Positions 8,452 through 16,562 of a stretch of 64,000 nucleotides of DNA are shown here, piece after piece; the first letter of the stretch is position 1, and the number at the start of each line of letters is the position of its first letter. This stretch comes from JAWVFM01 sp038237625. Its GTDB lineage: Bacteria > Actinomycetota > Thermoleophilia > Solirubrobacterales > 70-9. Where the stretch lies: assembly GCA_038237625.1 (NCBI GenBank), contig JBBRYM010000014.1:8821-72820 (forward strand), written 5' to 3'. The notes beneath the pieces were generated by a model that was given only the letters and a program-made list of their open reading frames with translations, ran no database searches and was not told where the DNA came from. Position numbers and translations under genes: made by a program.

Positions 8452-9263
8452 GTTCCGCTCCCCCCGAGAGCTTCCATTGCCCGCTCCCGCGCGGCGACGA
8501 ACTCCGCCGAGGTCACCGCGGCCGTGCGCTCCGAGGACCTCGGGTGCGGCGCGCCCAGCTCGGAGACAACCCGCGCGGGCCGCGGGGAGAGAATCGCGAC
8601 TCGGTCGCACAGGTAGAGCGCCTCCTCGACGTCGTGGGTGACGAGGACGGTTGTCTGCTCGGCTGATAGGGCCCCGGCGAGCCATTCCTGCATGTCCGCG
8701 CGGGTGATGGCATCGAGCCCCCCGAATGGCTCGTCCAGGAGCAGCACCGGCTTGCCGGCGAGGACCGTGCGCGCGAAGGCGACCCGTTGACGCATCCCGC
8801 CCGATAGCTCGTGCGGGCGAACGTCTTCGAACCCAGCGAGGCCGAAGCGCTGGACAAGCGGTAACGCGGTGGCCCGGGCTTCGACCCGCGACGACCCTCT
8901 GTTTCGCAGCGCGATCGCGGCGTTGTCAAGGGCCGAAAGCCAGGGCAAGAGCAGGTCCTTCTGCGGCATGTAGGCGCATTGCCTTAGGCGCTCGTGCGAT
9001 CCGCCGGCGTGATGCACCGAGATGGCTCCGTCCCGCGGCTCTGCCAGCCCCGCCATGACCTCGAGCAACGTGGTCTTGCCGCAGCCCGACGGGCCGACGA
9101 GACCAATCACCTCGCCTTCGCGGGCATCGAGGTCGATCCCGTCCAGGACGGTTAGCTCGCCGTGGGCAAATCGCAACCCGCGAAGCACCAGGGCTGGCGC
9201 CGCTTCGGCTTTCGCCGTGGCGGCTTGGTTCTCCTCGAGCTGGCTCCCGAGCGCTGTTGTCAT
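8448..9263 (-). CDS. thiZ: HMP/pyrimidine ABC transporter ATPase (ThiZ-like)
   Basis: A 271-residue ABC ATPase with Walker A GPSGCGKTT, signature LSGGMRQRVAFAR, Walker B VLLLDEPFGGLD and switch His in LVTHDVEEAL. It is of the SsuB/TauB/ThiZ class that pairs with small single-domain permeases. It is the first gene of the thiZXY operon. Its ATG lies directly after the TPP riboswitch, whose final conserved GAGGGA segment doubles as the Shine-Dalgarno sequence, so its translation should fall when TPP is bound. Confidence 0.92.
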   Translation of the reverse strand: MTTALGSQLEENQAATAKAEAAPALVLRGLRFAHGELTVLDGIDLDAREGEVIGLVGPSGCGKTTLLEVMAGLAEPRDGAISVHHAGGSHERLRQCAYMPQKDLLLPWLSALDNAAIALRNRGSSRVEARATALPLVQRFGLAGFEDVRPHELSGGMRQRVAFARTVLAGKPVLLLDEPFGGLDAITRADMQEWLAGALSAEQTTVLVTHDVEEALYLCDRVAILSPRPARVVSELGAPHPRSSERTAAVTSAEFVAARERAMEALGGSGT

Positions 9264-9265
9264 GC

Positions 9266-9361
9266 TCCCTCCGCGCGCATTACCGCGACAGGTTCCGAGG
9301 GTCAGCGCCGGGCGAAGTCCGAAGGCGCTATCTCAGCCCGCTGCCCGCGAGCACCCCTGAT
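9266..9361 (-). promoter_or_regulatory. TPP riboswitch (THI element) upstream of thiZ
   Basis: Read on the minus strand, the region carries the conserved TPP-aptamer segments in order: AGGGGTGC, GCTGAGA, GACCC, GAACCTG, GGTAATGC and GCG-GAGGGA. Variable stems lie where expected between them. The last segment ends 3 nt before the thiZ ATG at 9263 and contains its ribosome-binding site. Ligand binding would therefore hide the site directly, giving translational control with no separate expression platform. Confidence 0.95.
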
Positions 9362-9423
9362 ATCCCTGCTGAGTCTAGAGCCCCCCAGGTTTCGCGGGCT
9401 GCCGGGGCGGGCACCTTTCTGGC

Positions 9424-9903
9424 GTGGCTGAGGGGAGCGACGGCGAGAGCCAGAAGGAGCGCACCAGCCGGGAGCTCATCGAGCTGCTCAACGAGCTACG
9501 GGTTGCCCTGCCAGGGGTACAGGTGCTCTTCGCCTTCCTGCTCGCCGTGCCGTTCTCCAACGGCTTCGGCGCCGCCACCGACACCCAGAAGAACATCTTC
9601 TTCGTCACGCTTGGGCTGACGACAATCTCCGCGGTCCTGCTGATGGCGCCCAGCTCCTACCACCGCATCAACTTCCGTGCGCACGACAAGGAGCGGCTGC
9701 TGCTCGTGTCGAACCGGTGGTCGATCGCGGGGCTCGCCTTCCTCGCGCTCGCAATGGTCTCGGCCGTCGTCCTGATCGCCGACTTTGTGTACAGCCGGCC
9801 GATGGCGATCGCCTCCGGCCTGGTCGCCGCTCTCATCTTCGGGTACTTCTGGTTCGCGATCCCACTCGCCCGCTGGCGCGAGAACAACCCTGAGGGCAGA
9901 TAG
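9424..9903 (+). CDS. DUF6328 family membrane protein
   Basis: A 159-residue membrane protein with an acidic soluble N-terminus (ELIEL-LNELRVALPGVQ near residues 20-38) and four hydrophobic helices. The ELRVALPGVQVLFAFLL stretch with helices after it is the mark of the DUF6328 family, common in actinobacteria; function unknown. The start is GTG at 9424. The divergent neighbour is thiZ, about 60 bp beyond the riboswitch. Confidence 0.8.
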   Translation: MAEGSDGESQKERTSRELIELLNELRVALPGVQVLFAFLLAVPFSNGFGAATDTQKNIFFVTLGLTTISAVLLMAPSSYHRINFRAHDKERLLLVSNRWSIAGLAFLALAMVSAVVLIADFVYSRPMAIASGLVAALIFGYFWFAIPLARWRENNPEGR

Positions 9904-9906
9904 CCC

Positions 9907-11283
9907 TCAGGGCGCGGGCTCGAGCGGAGTCCCGCCCGCAATCACGTTCACGAATGCCTCGAGGTGCTGTGTGGTCCAGCACTCGAACGCGGCCGTGCAG
10001 CGGGTCTCGTAGGCGGCCATCACCGAGTCGCCATAGTTCCAGTAGAGACGAGGTTCGGGGTTCAGCCAGAACGTCCGCCCGGCTCGCGCGGCGATACGCC
10101 CAAAAACGTCGGCATGGGGCTCGCGCCCGTTCGTTCGAGCGTCTCCGAGGACGATGATGGTCGAGCGTGGCCCCAGGTCGTCGCCGATCAGCTCCCCGAG
10201 CTCGAGCCAGACCCGGCCGTAGTCGGTATAGCCGGAGACGTCGGCGACCCCGCCCTCCCGGCTGATCTTCTCGGCGATCGACCGGAAGTCGCGCTCGCGC
10301 TCGTACACCTCGGTGACCTCCGAGATGCGCTCGATGAAGACGAAGCTGCGCAGCTTTCGAAACGAGTCGTGGAGCGCATGCAGCACGGAGAGGAAGAACA
10401 CGCTCGCCGAAGTGACCGAGGTGGAGACGTCGCAGAGCACGTAGATCTCGGGCCGCCGCGGGCGCTTGGGCCTGTACTTGAGCCGCAGCGGCACTCCGCC
10501 GGTCTCAAGCGATGCGCGCATGGTGCGGCGCACGTCCACTGCCGCAATCCGTCGCCGGCCGCGTTGCTCGTGGCCGAGTGTCGCGAGCCGCTTCCGGAGT
10601 TGCGCCACCGCCCGGTGGACTGCGGCGAGATCCTGGGCAGGGCTCGTGGGGAGCGCCCGGTCGAGCTCGGCCAGGGGACGCGACGGCGGCAGGCGCTGGG
10701 CGCGTTCGATCGACGCGCGTTCCAGCTCGCGGCGAAGATGGCGCTCGAAGCGGCCAATGCCCTCGCGGTCGAGCGGCGGGCCCTCCCCAGCATCCTCGGG
10801 CGGCCGTGTCTGAAGGCCCAGAGCGCGCCGGATCCGCTGCACGTCGACGCCGATGACGCCCGACCCCTCGCCCCGGCGGCCGAATGCGGCGATCGCAAGC
10901 TGGGCGAGGTCGCGCATCTCCCCGTCGTTGCCCTCGAAGATGGCCTGCCGGATCGCCTCGCGCAGCGCGTCGAGGTCGAGCGAGTCGGCCCCGTCGGAGT
11001 CGAATCGGTTCTGCTCGCCGATGCCCCGCTCGAGCGCCTCGCTCTCCGCCTCCCGGAAGAAGAAGCGGTCGAAGACAAGCTCGAAGACGCGCCGGTCCTC
11101 CTGCGACTTGGCTACGGTCGCCGAAAGCGCTTCGCGAAAATCCTCACGTCCCGTCCAGGGGATTGCCTCGAGCGCCGCAAAGGCATCGAGCATCTCAGAG
11201 GTCCCGACCGCGACGCCCTCGGAGCGAAGCGACTCGCAGAACCCCACAAGCCGGGCTGCGATCCCCTCGGGAAGCTTGCTCAC
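9907..11283 (-). CDS. VWA domain protein (CoxE-like)
   Basis: A 458-residue protein of the CoxE/VWA group. A helical N-terminal region (WTGREDFREALSATVAKS near residue 35) is followed by a Glu-rich linker and a C-terminal von Willebrand A domain with the MIDAS motif DVSTS. The GTG start at 11283 overlaps the stop of the MoxR ATPase (GTGA). MoxR/VWA pairs act as chaperone-like machines that remodel or load metal cofactors on partner enzymes. No obvious client, such as a CO dehydrogenase, lies next to it here. Confidence 0.85.
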   Translation of the reverse strand: MSKLPEGIAARLVGFCESLRSEGVAVGTSEMLDAFAALEAIPWTGREDFREALSATVAKSQEDRRVFELVFDRFFFREAESEALERGIGEQNRFDSDGADSLDLDALREAIRQAIFEGNDGEMRDLAQLAIAAFGRRGEGSGVIGVDVQRIRRALGLQTRPPEDAGEGPPLDREGIGRFERHLRRELERASIERAQRLPPSRPLAELDRALPTSPAQDLAAVHRAVAQLRKRLATLGHEQRGRRRIAAVDVRRTMRASLETGGVPLRLKYRPKRPRRPEIYVLCDVSTSVTSASVFFLSVLHALHDSFRKLRSFVFIERISEVTEVYERERDFRSIAEKISREGGVADVSGYTDYGRVWLELGELIGDDLGPRSTIIVLGDARTNGREPHADVFGRIAARAGRTFWLNPEPRLYWNYGDSVMAAYETRCTAAFECWTTQHLEAFVNVIAGGTPLEPAP

Positions 11284-12203
11284 CCGGCGGCCTCGGCGCC
11301 GAGGCCAGGCGAGAGCTTCAAGCCCACCCGCTCGACGACGAGGTCGATGTCGGTGCGGTGCTTGACGATGATGCTCATCGTCCGCTCGAAGATCGCCTGG
11401 TCGATGTCGTCGGCTCCGAGCAGCAGCAGCGCTCGCGCCCAATCGATGGACTCCGCGATCGACGGTGGCTTCTTTAGGTCGAGCTGGCGAACCATCTGAA
11501 CCACCTCCACGAGCCGGCGCGCGAGCCGCGCATCGAGCTCGGGCGCATGCAGGCGCACGATCTCCATCTCGCGCTCGACCTCCGGATAGTCGAGCCACAG
11601 GTACAGGCAGCGCCGCTTGAGCGCCTCCGTGAGCTCGCGCGAGTTGTTGGAGGTGAGGACGACGATTGGATGCGTGCGTGCCTCGACGACGCCGAGCTCG
11701 GGGATCGAGATCTGGAAGTCCGACAGCACCTCCAGGAGCATTGCCTCGAACTCCTGGTCGGTCTTGTCGATCTCGTCGATGAGGAGGACCACCGCGTTCT
11801 CGGCGGCGATCGCCTCCAGCAGCGGCCGCGTCAGCAGGAACTCCTCGGAGAAGATGTCGTCCCATGTCGAGCCGGCAGGCTCCGGAGTTCCGGGATTCGC
11901 CGACGTGGCCTCGGCTTGGATCCGCAGAAGCTGCTTGCGGTAGTTCCATTCGTAGAGGGCCTTGGCCTCATCGAGCCCCTCGTAGCACTGCAGGCGCACC
12001 AGCTTGCGGCCGGTCGCCCTCGACAGGGCCTTCGCAAGCTCGGTCTTTCCCACTCCGGCCGGGCCCTCGACCAGGATCGGCTTGCCGAGTTGCTGGGCGA
12101 GGTACGAGACGAGAGCCGCGGACTCGTCGGCCAGGTAGCCGACCTCGGCGAGGGAAGACTTGACCTGCTCGACCGTTTCGGCGCTTTCAGGCGTGCGAGC
12201 CAT
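11280..12203 (-). CDS. MoxR family AAA+ ATPase
   Basis: A 307-residue AAA+ ATPase with Walker A VEGPAGVGKTEL, Walker B VVLLIDEIDK and sensor 1 in VLTSNN. This is the CoxD/MoxR pattern that pairs with VWA proteins. The start at ATG 12203 gives MARTPES; it has no Shine-Dalgarno site but has TATCAT (TANNNT) six bases upstream, which suggests a leaderless mRNA. It is translationally coupled to the VWA gene downstream. Confidence 0.9.
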   Translation of the reverse strand: MARTPESAETVEQVKSSLAEVGYLADESAALVSYLAQQLGKPILVEGPAGVGKTELAKALSRATGRKLVRLQCYEGLDEAKALYEWNYRKQLLRIQAEATSANPGTPEPAGSTWDDIFSEEFLLTRPLLEAIAAENAVVLLIDEIDKTDQEFEAMLLEVLSDFQISIPELGVVEARTHPIVVLTSNNSRELTEALKRRCLYLWLDYPEVEREMEIVRLHAPELDARLARRLVEVVQMVRQLDLKKPPSIAESIDWARALLLLGADDIDQAIFERTMSIIVKHRTDIDLVVERVGLKLSPGLGAEAAG

Positions 12204-12261
12204 CGGCCGATGATAGTTGCGAGCGTCCGTTCGACCCCCCCAGAACGTACTGTTGAGCACG

Positions 12262-12456
12262 ATGGAGCTGGCGACGGTCCTGCCGAGCGACACCAGCCCC
12301 TACCTCGTGCTGCTGGGCATCGGCTTCGTGGTCGGAGGCTACGGTCACCTTGCGCGCTTTCGCTGGGTGGTGATCGCGGGGATCCTGATCATTCTCAGCG
12401 CCGCGATCGCCTTCCAGCTCGCCATCCAGGTGCTGCCGTCGCCGCCGGGGTTCTGA
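12262..12456 (+). CDS. Small membrane protein
   Basis: Sixty-four residues starting at ATG 12262 with two hydrophobic helices (about 15-33 and 40-58) separated by a short basic loop (ARFR). It is divergent from the MoxR gene. No family recognised. The composition and clean two-helix pattern support a real gene. Confidence 0.55.
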   Translation: MELATVLPSDTSPYLVLLGIGFVVGGYGHLARFRWVVIAGILIILSAAIAFQLAIQVLPSPPGF

Positions 12457-12540
12457 ACCGCGCTCTCTCCTGCCTTGTTCCGATAGTCTCGAACCAATCC
12501 GCCTTTCCGGGCGAACTCGATAACCGGCCCGGGGATCCCC

Positions 12541-13581
12541 ATGCCCGACGTACCCGAAGTCAAAGGCGAGCCCTCCGCCGACGCGCCGCCTGAGCCGGAG
12601 GCGAAACCGCGCCTGCGCGCTGTCGATGACGGAGTGTCGGTAGATGACGCCCGGCGTTTGGCGCAGGACGTCAGCGCCGCGGTTGCCGAGGCTCGCGAGA
12701 GTGTGGTCGGCGAGCTCGCCGCGGACATTCGCAAGCTTCAGGCTGAGATTTCGAAAATGAGGGAGGAGGGGGCCCGCGCCGCGGAGCGCGCGCGTGTCGC
12801 CGAGCAGGAGGCCAAGGCAGCGCGCGAGCACGCTGCCGCGACGGAGGTGCAGGCCCGGCGCTACGTCCAATCCATGCGCGAGCGGCTTCGTGCGCGAGCT
12901 GAGGAAAAGCTTCGCGATGCAGCCGAGCGCCTTCGCGACCAGGCGGAGGAGAGGGCCCGCGCGATGGCCGGCGAGGCCGCGACCTCGTCTCGAGAAGTAG
13001 CGATGACGGAAGCCGGCCAGAGTGTGCGGAAGGCGGAGGCGAAGACCGCCGAGGCCGAGCAGGCGGCCTCCGAACGAGCCGCGCAGGCCGAAAAGCTCGT
13101 AGAGGAGGCCTTGGAGGCTCGCGAAAAGGCGGAGGCGGCGCGAGCGGCGGCCGAGCGGCGTCTCAACACGCTGGTCGAGCGCCTGGCTCGTGAGGCGGAG
13201 GAGCAGGCCCGCGAGCAGGCGAAGGAACGCGTGGCCCGCGAATCCAAGGTCCTCGAGCGCGACGCCGAGCAGGCCGCCGAGCGCGCCGGGGAGGAGACGG
13301 AACGCCGCCTCAAGTCCGAGCTCGAGGTCCGATTGCGCCAGGAGGAGGCACGGCTTCGCCGCGAGGCCGAGGATCGCGCTCGCGAGGAGGCGGAAAAGCG
13401 CGCGAGCGCCCTCGCCCAGCAGCTGCAGCGAGAGGTTCAGCAGGAGACGAGGCGGGCTCTTCAAGAGGCCCGCAAGGAAGCCGAGCAGCGCAAGCACCAG
13501 GCCGAGGCGCGTCTTCGCGATAGCATCGAGGAGGAGGCCAAGGCCGCCGCCGACCGGGTTCGCAAGCAGGCATTGGGCTAA
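12541..13581 (+). CDS. Long alanine/glutamate/arginine-rich coiled-coil protein
   Basis: A 346-residue soluble protein. After about 30 residues rich in Pro and Glu it is almost continuous charged helix (repeats of EEARLRREAE, EEAEKRAS and similar) up to the C-terminus. No enzymatic motif, signal peptide or membrane segment is seen. Such proteins may be scaffolds or cell-division/envelope factors, but the repeat composition prevents assignment to a family. The opposite strand is also open over most of this stretch because of the codon pattern; its product is leucine-rich and is judged an artefact. Confidence 0.7.
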   Translation: MPDVPEVKGEPSADAPPEPEAKPRLRAVDDGVSVDDARRLAQDVSAAVAEARESVVGELAADIRKLQAEISKMREEGARAAERARVAEQEAKAAREHAAATEVQARRYVQSMRERLRARAEEKLRDAAERLRDQAEERARAMAGEAATSSREVAMTEAGQSVRKAEAKTAEAEQAASERAAQAEKLVEEALEAREKAEAARAAAERRLNTLVERLAREAEEQAREQAKERVARESKVLERDAEQAAERAGEETERRLKSELEVRLRQEEARLRREAEDRAREEAEKRASALAQQLQREVQQETRRALQEARKEAEQRKHQAEARLRDSIEEEAKAAADRVRKQALG

Positions 13582-13586
13582 AGGAA

Positions 13587-13607
13587 ATCACCGCATATTG
13601 CGGTGAT
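13587..13607. promoter_or_regulatory. Perfect palindrome between coiled-coil gene and glutamine synthetase
   Basis: Nine-base arms ATCACCGCA and TGCGGTGAT flank a 3-nt centre. It lies 6 bp after the coiled-coil gene stop and about 195 bp before the glutamine synthetase start. The absence of a T-run argues against an intrinsic terminator. Its symmetry and AT-containing centre suit either a protein-binding operator or a Rho-assisted stop; undecided. A second small hairpin (GGAGAA/TTCTCC, 13661-13674) lies further into the leader. Confidence 0.4.
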
Positions 13608-13801
13608 CGATCGGCTCCCAGCCCCGGCCGACTGCGGTATACAGGCGGAGAATCCCGAACGGAGAACCTTCTCCATTTGGACAAGGGGTTCTTGGTGCGA
13701 GCCAGGTACGCTCGCGACCTCGAAATCGAAAGCTCGAACCGAATCTGGGTGCGTTGCCTCGTGGCGGCGCGCCCTTGATCGCCAGGAGGCGCAAGGAAAC
13801 C

Positions 13802-15946
13802 GTGACCAAGATCCGCCAGCAGAACGTGACCGCCGCAAAGTGGAGCTCCAACGGGGGTACTGGCGGTCCGGTCGACCTTTCCGACAAGCGCAGCTATCCG
13901 TTCGCGGAGAACGTCTTTTCGGCGGAGGTTCAAAAGGAAAGGCTCTCCAAAGGCACCTACGAGAACCTCCAGCGCACACTGAGCGCCGGGGAGCTCATTG
14001 ACACCTCGCTGGCCGACGAGGTTGCGGAGGCGATGAAGGAGTGGGCGCTCGAGCGCGGAGCCACCCACTACACCCATTGGTTCCAGCCGCTCACCGGGCT
14101 AACCGCCGAGAAGCACGACTCCTTCTTCGAGCCCGACGGCAAGGGCCACTCGCTGGCGAGCTTCTCCGGCAAGGAGTTGATCCAGGGCGAGCCCGACGCG
14201 TCTTCATTCCCAACCGGCGGGATTCGCGCGACGTTCGAGGCCCGCGGCTACACGGCCTGGGACCCGACCAGCCCGGCGTTCCTGCTCGAGAACCCCAACG
14301 GCGCCCTGCTTTGCATCCCGACCGCGTTCGCGTCATGGACCGGGGAGGCGCTCGATACCAAGATCCCGCTCCTGCGCTCGATGGATGCCCTCTCGCGGGT
14401 CGCGATTCGCGCTCTGCGGCTTCTCGGCGACGACGAGCCGGCGCGCGTCTTCACGACCGTCGGCCCGGAGCAGGAGTACTTCCTGATTGACGAGCACTAC
14501 TACTACGACCGCCCCGATCTCGTGACGACGGGCCGGACGCTCTTCGGCGCCAAGCCGCCTAAGGGCCACGAGCTCGACGACCACTACTTCGGCTCGATTC
14601 CCGAGCGCATCCTCGCCTGCATGCTTGAGACCGAGCTTGAGCTCGCCAAGCTCGGCGTCCCGGTGAAGACCCGCCATAACGAGGTGGCGCCGAACCAGTA
14701 CGAGATCGCACCAGTCTTCGAGAACTCCAACGTCGGCTCCGATCACCAGCAGCTGACGATGCAGGTGATGCAGGCGACGGCGCGCAAGTACGGGCTCGTC
14801 TGCCTGCTGCACGAAAAGCCCTTCGCCGGCGTCAACGGCTCCGGCAAACACAACAACTGGTCGATGAGCACCGACACGGGCCACAACCTCATGGACCCGG
14901 GTGACACCGCCGAGGAGAACGCGCGCTTTTTGTTCTTCTGCGCGGCGGTCGTCCAGGCCGTCAACAAGCACCAGGGCCTGCTTCGGGCCTCGGTCGCCTC
15001 GATCGGGCAAGACCATCGCCTTGGCGCGAACGAGGCACCGCCGGCGATCATCTCGATCTTCCTCGGAGCCGAGCTCGAAACAGCGTTTGAGAAGCTCGGG
15101 TCGGGTGAAGGCGGCTTCGAGGGCGGGGGCACCCTCGCTCTCGGTACCCCGGTTCTACCGCCGCTGCCGCTTCACGGCGGCGATCGCAACCGCACCTCGC
15201 CGTTCGCGTTCACCGGCAACAAGTTCGAGTTCCGCGCGGTGGGGTCGAGCGCGTCGCTGGCCTTCCCCAACACGGTGCTCAACACGATCGTCGCCGAGGC
15301 GGTCGACGAGCTCGCCGGCAAACTCGAGGAGCGGCTCAGCGGCGGCGCCGAGCTGGGCGATGCGATCGCCGCGGTCGCAAAGGAGGCCTATGAGGCCAAC
15401 AAGCTCGTGTGCTTTGACGGCGATAACTACGACGAGGCATGGCACGTGGAGGCGGAGACGCGCGGGCTGAAGAACCTGCGAACGACGCCCGAGGCACTGC
15501 CCGAAGTCCTTGCGGACTCCACGCTGGCCGCGTTTGAGCACTACGAGGTGCTCTCCGAGCGCGAGCTCGAGTCGCGCTACGAGGTTTGGGTGGAGCAGTA
15601 CTCGACCCGCGTCAACATCGAGGCCGAGACGACGGCGATGATCGGGCGTACGATGCTGCTGCCTGCTGCGATGCGCCACATCCAGGCGGCCGACGCTGCC
15701 GGGATGACCGACCTCGCCGGCGACGCGCGCGAGAAGGCCAGCGTCCTCTCCGAGGCCCTCGACGAGCTGGCCTCCGCGAACGAATACCCGGACGGCGTCG
15801 AGGGCATGGAGCTCGCCGAATACGCCCGCGATAGGCAGATCGCCGCGATGGCCACCGTCCGCGAGGCGGCCGACGCCCTCGAAAAGATCGTCGCCGACGA
15901 CCTCTGGCCCCTGCCGAAGTACTCGGAGATGCTTTTCGTCAAGTAG
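13802..15946 (+). CDS. Glutamine synthetase type III (GlnN-like)
   Basis: A 714-residue GSIII enzyme (ammonium assimilation: glutamate + NH3 + ATP to glutamine). Family motifs: KTRHNEVAPNQYEIAPVFEN for metal and glutamate binding, then GVNGSGKHNNWS for ATP/substrate binding. Length about 720 residues is typical of GSIII, not GSI. GTG 13802 is chosen because AGGAGG lies 12 nt upstream and the following VTKIRQQN begins the alignable part; an upstream ATG at 13754 would add a basic leader. It converges on a PII gene, so nitrogen signalling and assimilation are clustered. Confidence 0.93.
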   Translation: MTKIRQQNVTAAKWSSNGGTGGPVDLSDKRSYPFAENVFSAEVQKERLSKGTYENLQRTLSAGELIDTSLADEVAEAMKEWALERGATHYTHWFQPLTGLTAEKHDSFFEPDGKGHSLASFSGKELIQGEPDASSFPTGGIRATFEARGYTAWDPTSPAFLLENPNGALLCIPTAFASWTGEALDTKIPLLRSMDALSRVAIRALRLLGDDEPARVFTTVGPEQEYFLIDEHYYYDRPDLVTTGRTLFGAKPPKGHELDDHYFGSIPERILACMLETELELAKLGVPVKTRHNEVAPNQYEIAPVFENSNVGSDHQQLTMQVMQATARKYGLVCLLHEKPFAGVNGSGKHNNWSMSTDTGHNLMDPGDTAEENARFLFFCAAVVQAVNKHQGLLRASVASIGQDHRLGANEAPPAIISIFLGAELETAFEKLGSGEGGFEGGGTLALGTPVLPPLPLHGGDRNRTSPFAFTGNKFEFRAVGSSASLAFPNTVLNTIVAEAVDELAGKLEERLSGGAELGDAIAAVAKEAYEANKLVCFDGDNYDEAWHVEAETRGLKNLRTTPEALPEVLADSTLAAFEHYEVLSERELESRYEVWVEQYSTRVNIEAETTAMIGRTMLLPAAMRHIQAADAAGMTDLAGDAREKASVLSEALDELASANEYPDGVEGMELAEYARDRQIAAMATVREAADALEKIVADDLWPLPKYSEMLFVK

Positions 15947-15951
15947 GCAAG

Positions 15952-15967
15952 CGGCTCTGCGGAGCCG
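15952..15967 (+). terminator. Short hairpin after glutamine synthetase
   Basis: CGGCTC and GAGCCG arms separated by TGCG begin 6 nt after the stop codon. No T-run follows, so this is at best a weak or factor-assisted terminator. Confidence 0.3.
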
Positions 15968-16135
15968 TGAACGCTCGGGACAAAACGCGGTCGAGCCTGC
16001 CACTCAGTGAGCGGCGGTGCTCGCCGTTCGTGACGAAGCTGCATCCGGTGGATGGTGCCTTCGAAGTCGGTCGGGGCCGGGAGCTCACCGACGTCGCGAA
16101 CGCGGGGGTTCTTGGCACCGTCATTGCCTGACTCG

Positions 16136-16528
16136 CTACGGCCCAAGGGCCGCTACGTCACGAGCCTGGATCTCCCAGGGCGCGTGGGCCTGGAGGACCT
16201 CTTCACCCTCCTCTCCGGTGCGAATGCGGTAGGCCTCGTCGACAGTTGACACAAAGATCTTGCCGTCGCCGACGTCGCCGGTACGGGCGTGCTTGAGGAT
16301 CGTCTCGACGACCATCGGCTTGTCCCTGTCGGCAACGACCACCTCGATCTTCAGCTTCGGGCACACGTTGACGGTCACGGCCGAGCCGCGGTAGTGCTCG
16401 ACCACCCCCTTCTGGCGCCCTGAGCCCTTGACCTCGGCGATGGTCAGCGAGGGGAACCCGCGGTCGAGCAGCTCCTCGCGAATCGGGTCGAACGCCTCGT
16501 GGCGGACGTATGCCTCGATCTTCTTCAT
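16136..16528 (-). CDS. PII family nitrogen regulatory protein with altered T-loop
   Basis: A 130-residue PII signal-transduction protein that senses ATP/ADP and 2-oxoglutarate. The order of motifs is right: MKKIEAYVR, EVKGSGRQKG (residues 32-41), YRGSA T-loop (46-50), KLKIEVVVADRDK and ARTGDVGDGKIF. Position 51, tyrosine in classical GlnB/GlnK and the site of uridylylation or adenylylation, is valine here (YRGSAVTV). Gln39, which contacts 2-oxoglutarate, is kept. It may therefore lack covalent modification. The C-terminal tail is about 15 residues longer than usual. It converges with a GSIII gene. No amtB is adjacent. The start has TACCTT six bases upstream, compatible with leaderless expression. 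Confidence 0.9.
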   Translation of the reverse strand: MKKIEAYVRHEAFDPIREELLDRGFPSLTIAEVKGSGRQKGVVEHYRGSAVTVNVCPKLKIEVVVADRDKPMVVETILKHARTGDVGDGKIFVSTVDEAYRIRTGEEGEEVLQAHAPWEIQARDVAALGP

Positions 16529-16562
16529 CTCGAGAAGGTAAGCCCGGCGCCGGCCGGCGTGT

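Noticed and set aside
12187..13497. Leucine-rich minus-strand frame opposite the coiled-coil gene
   Set aside because: It is the complement of Glu/Arg/Ala codons; the plus-strand coiled coil has the natural start and composition.
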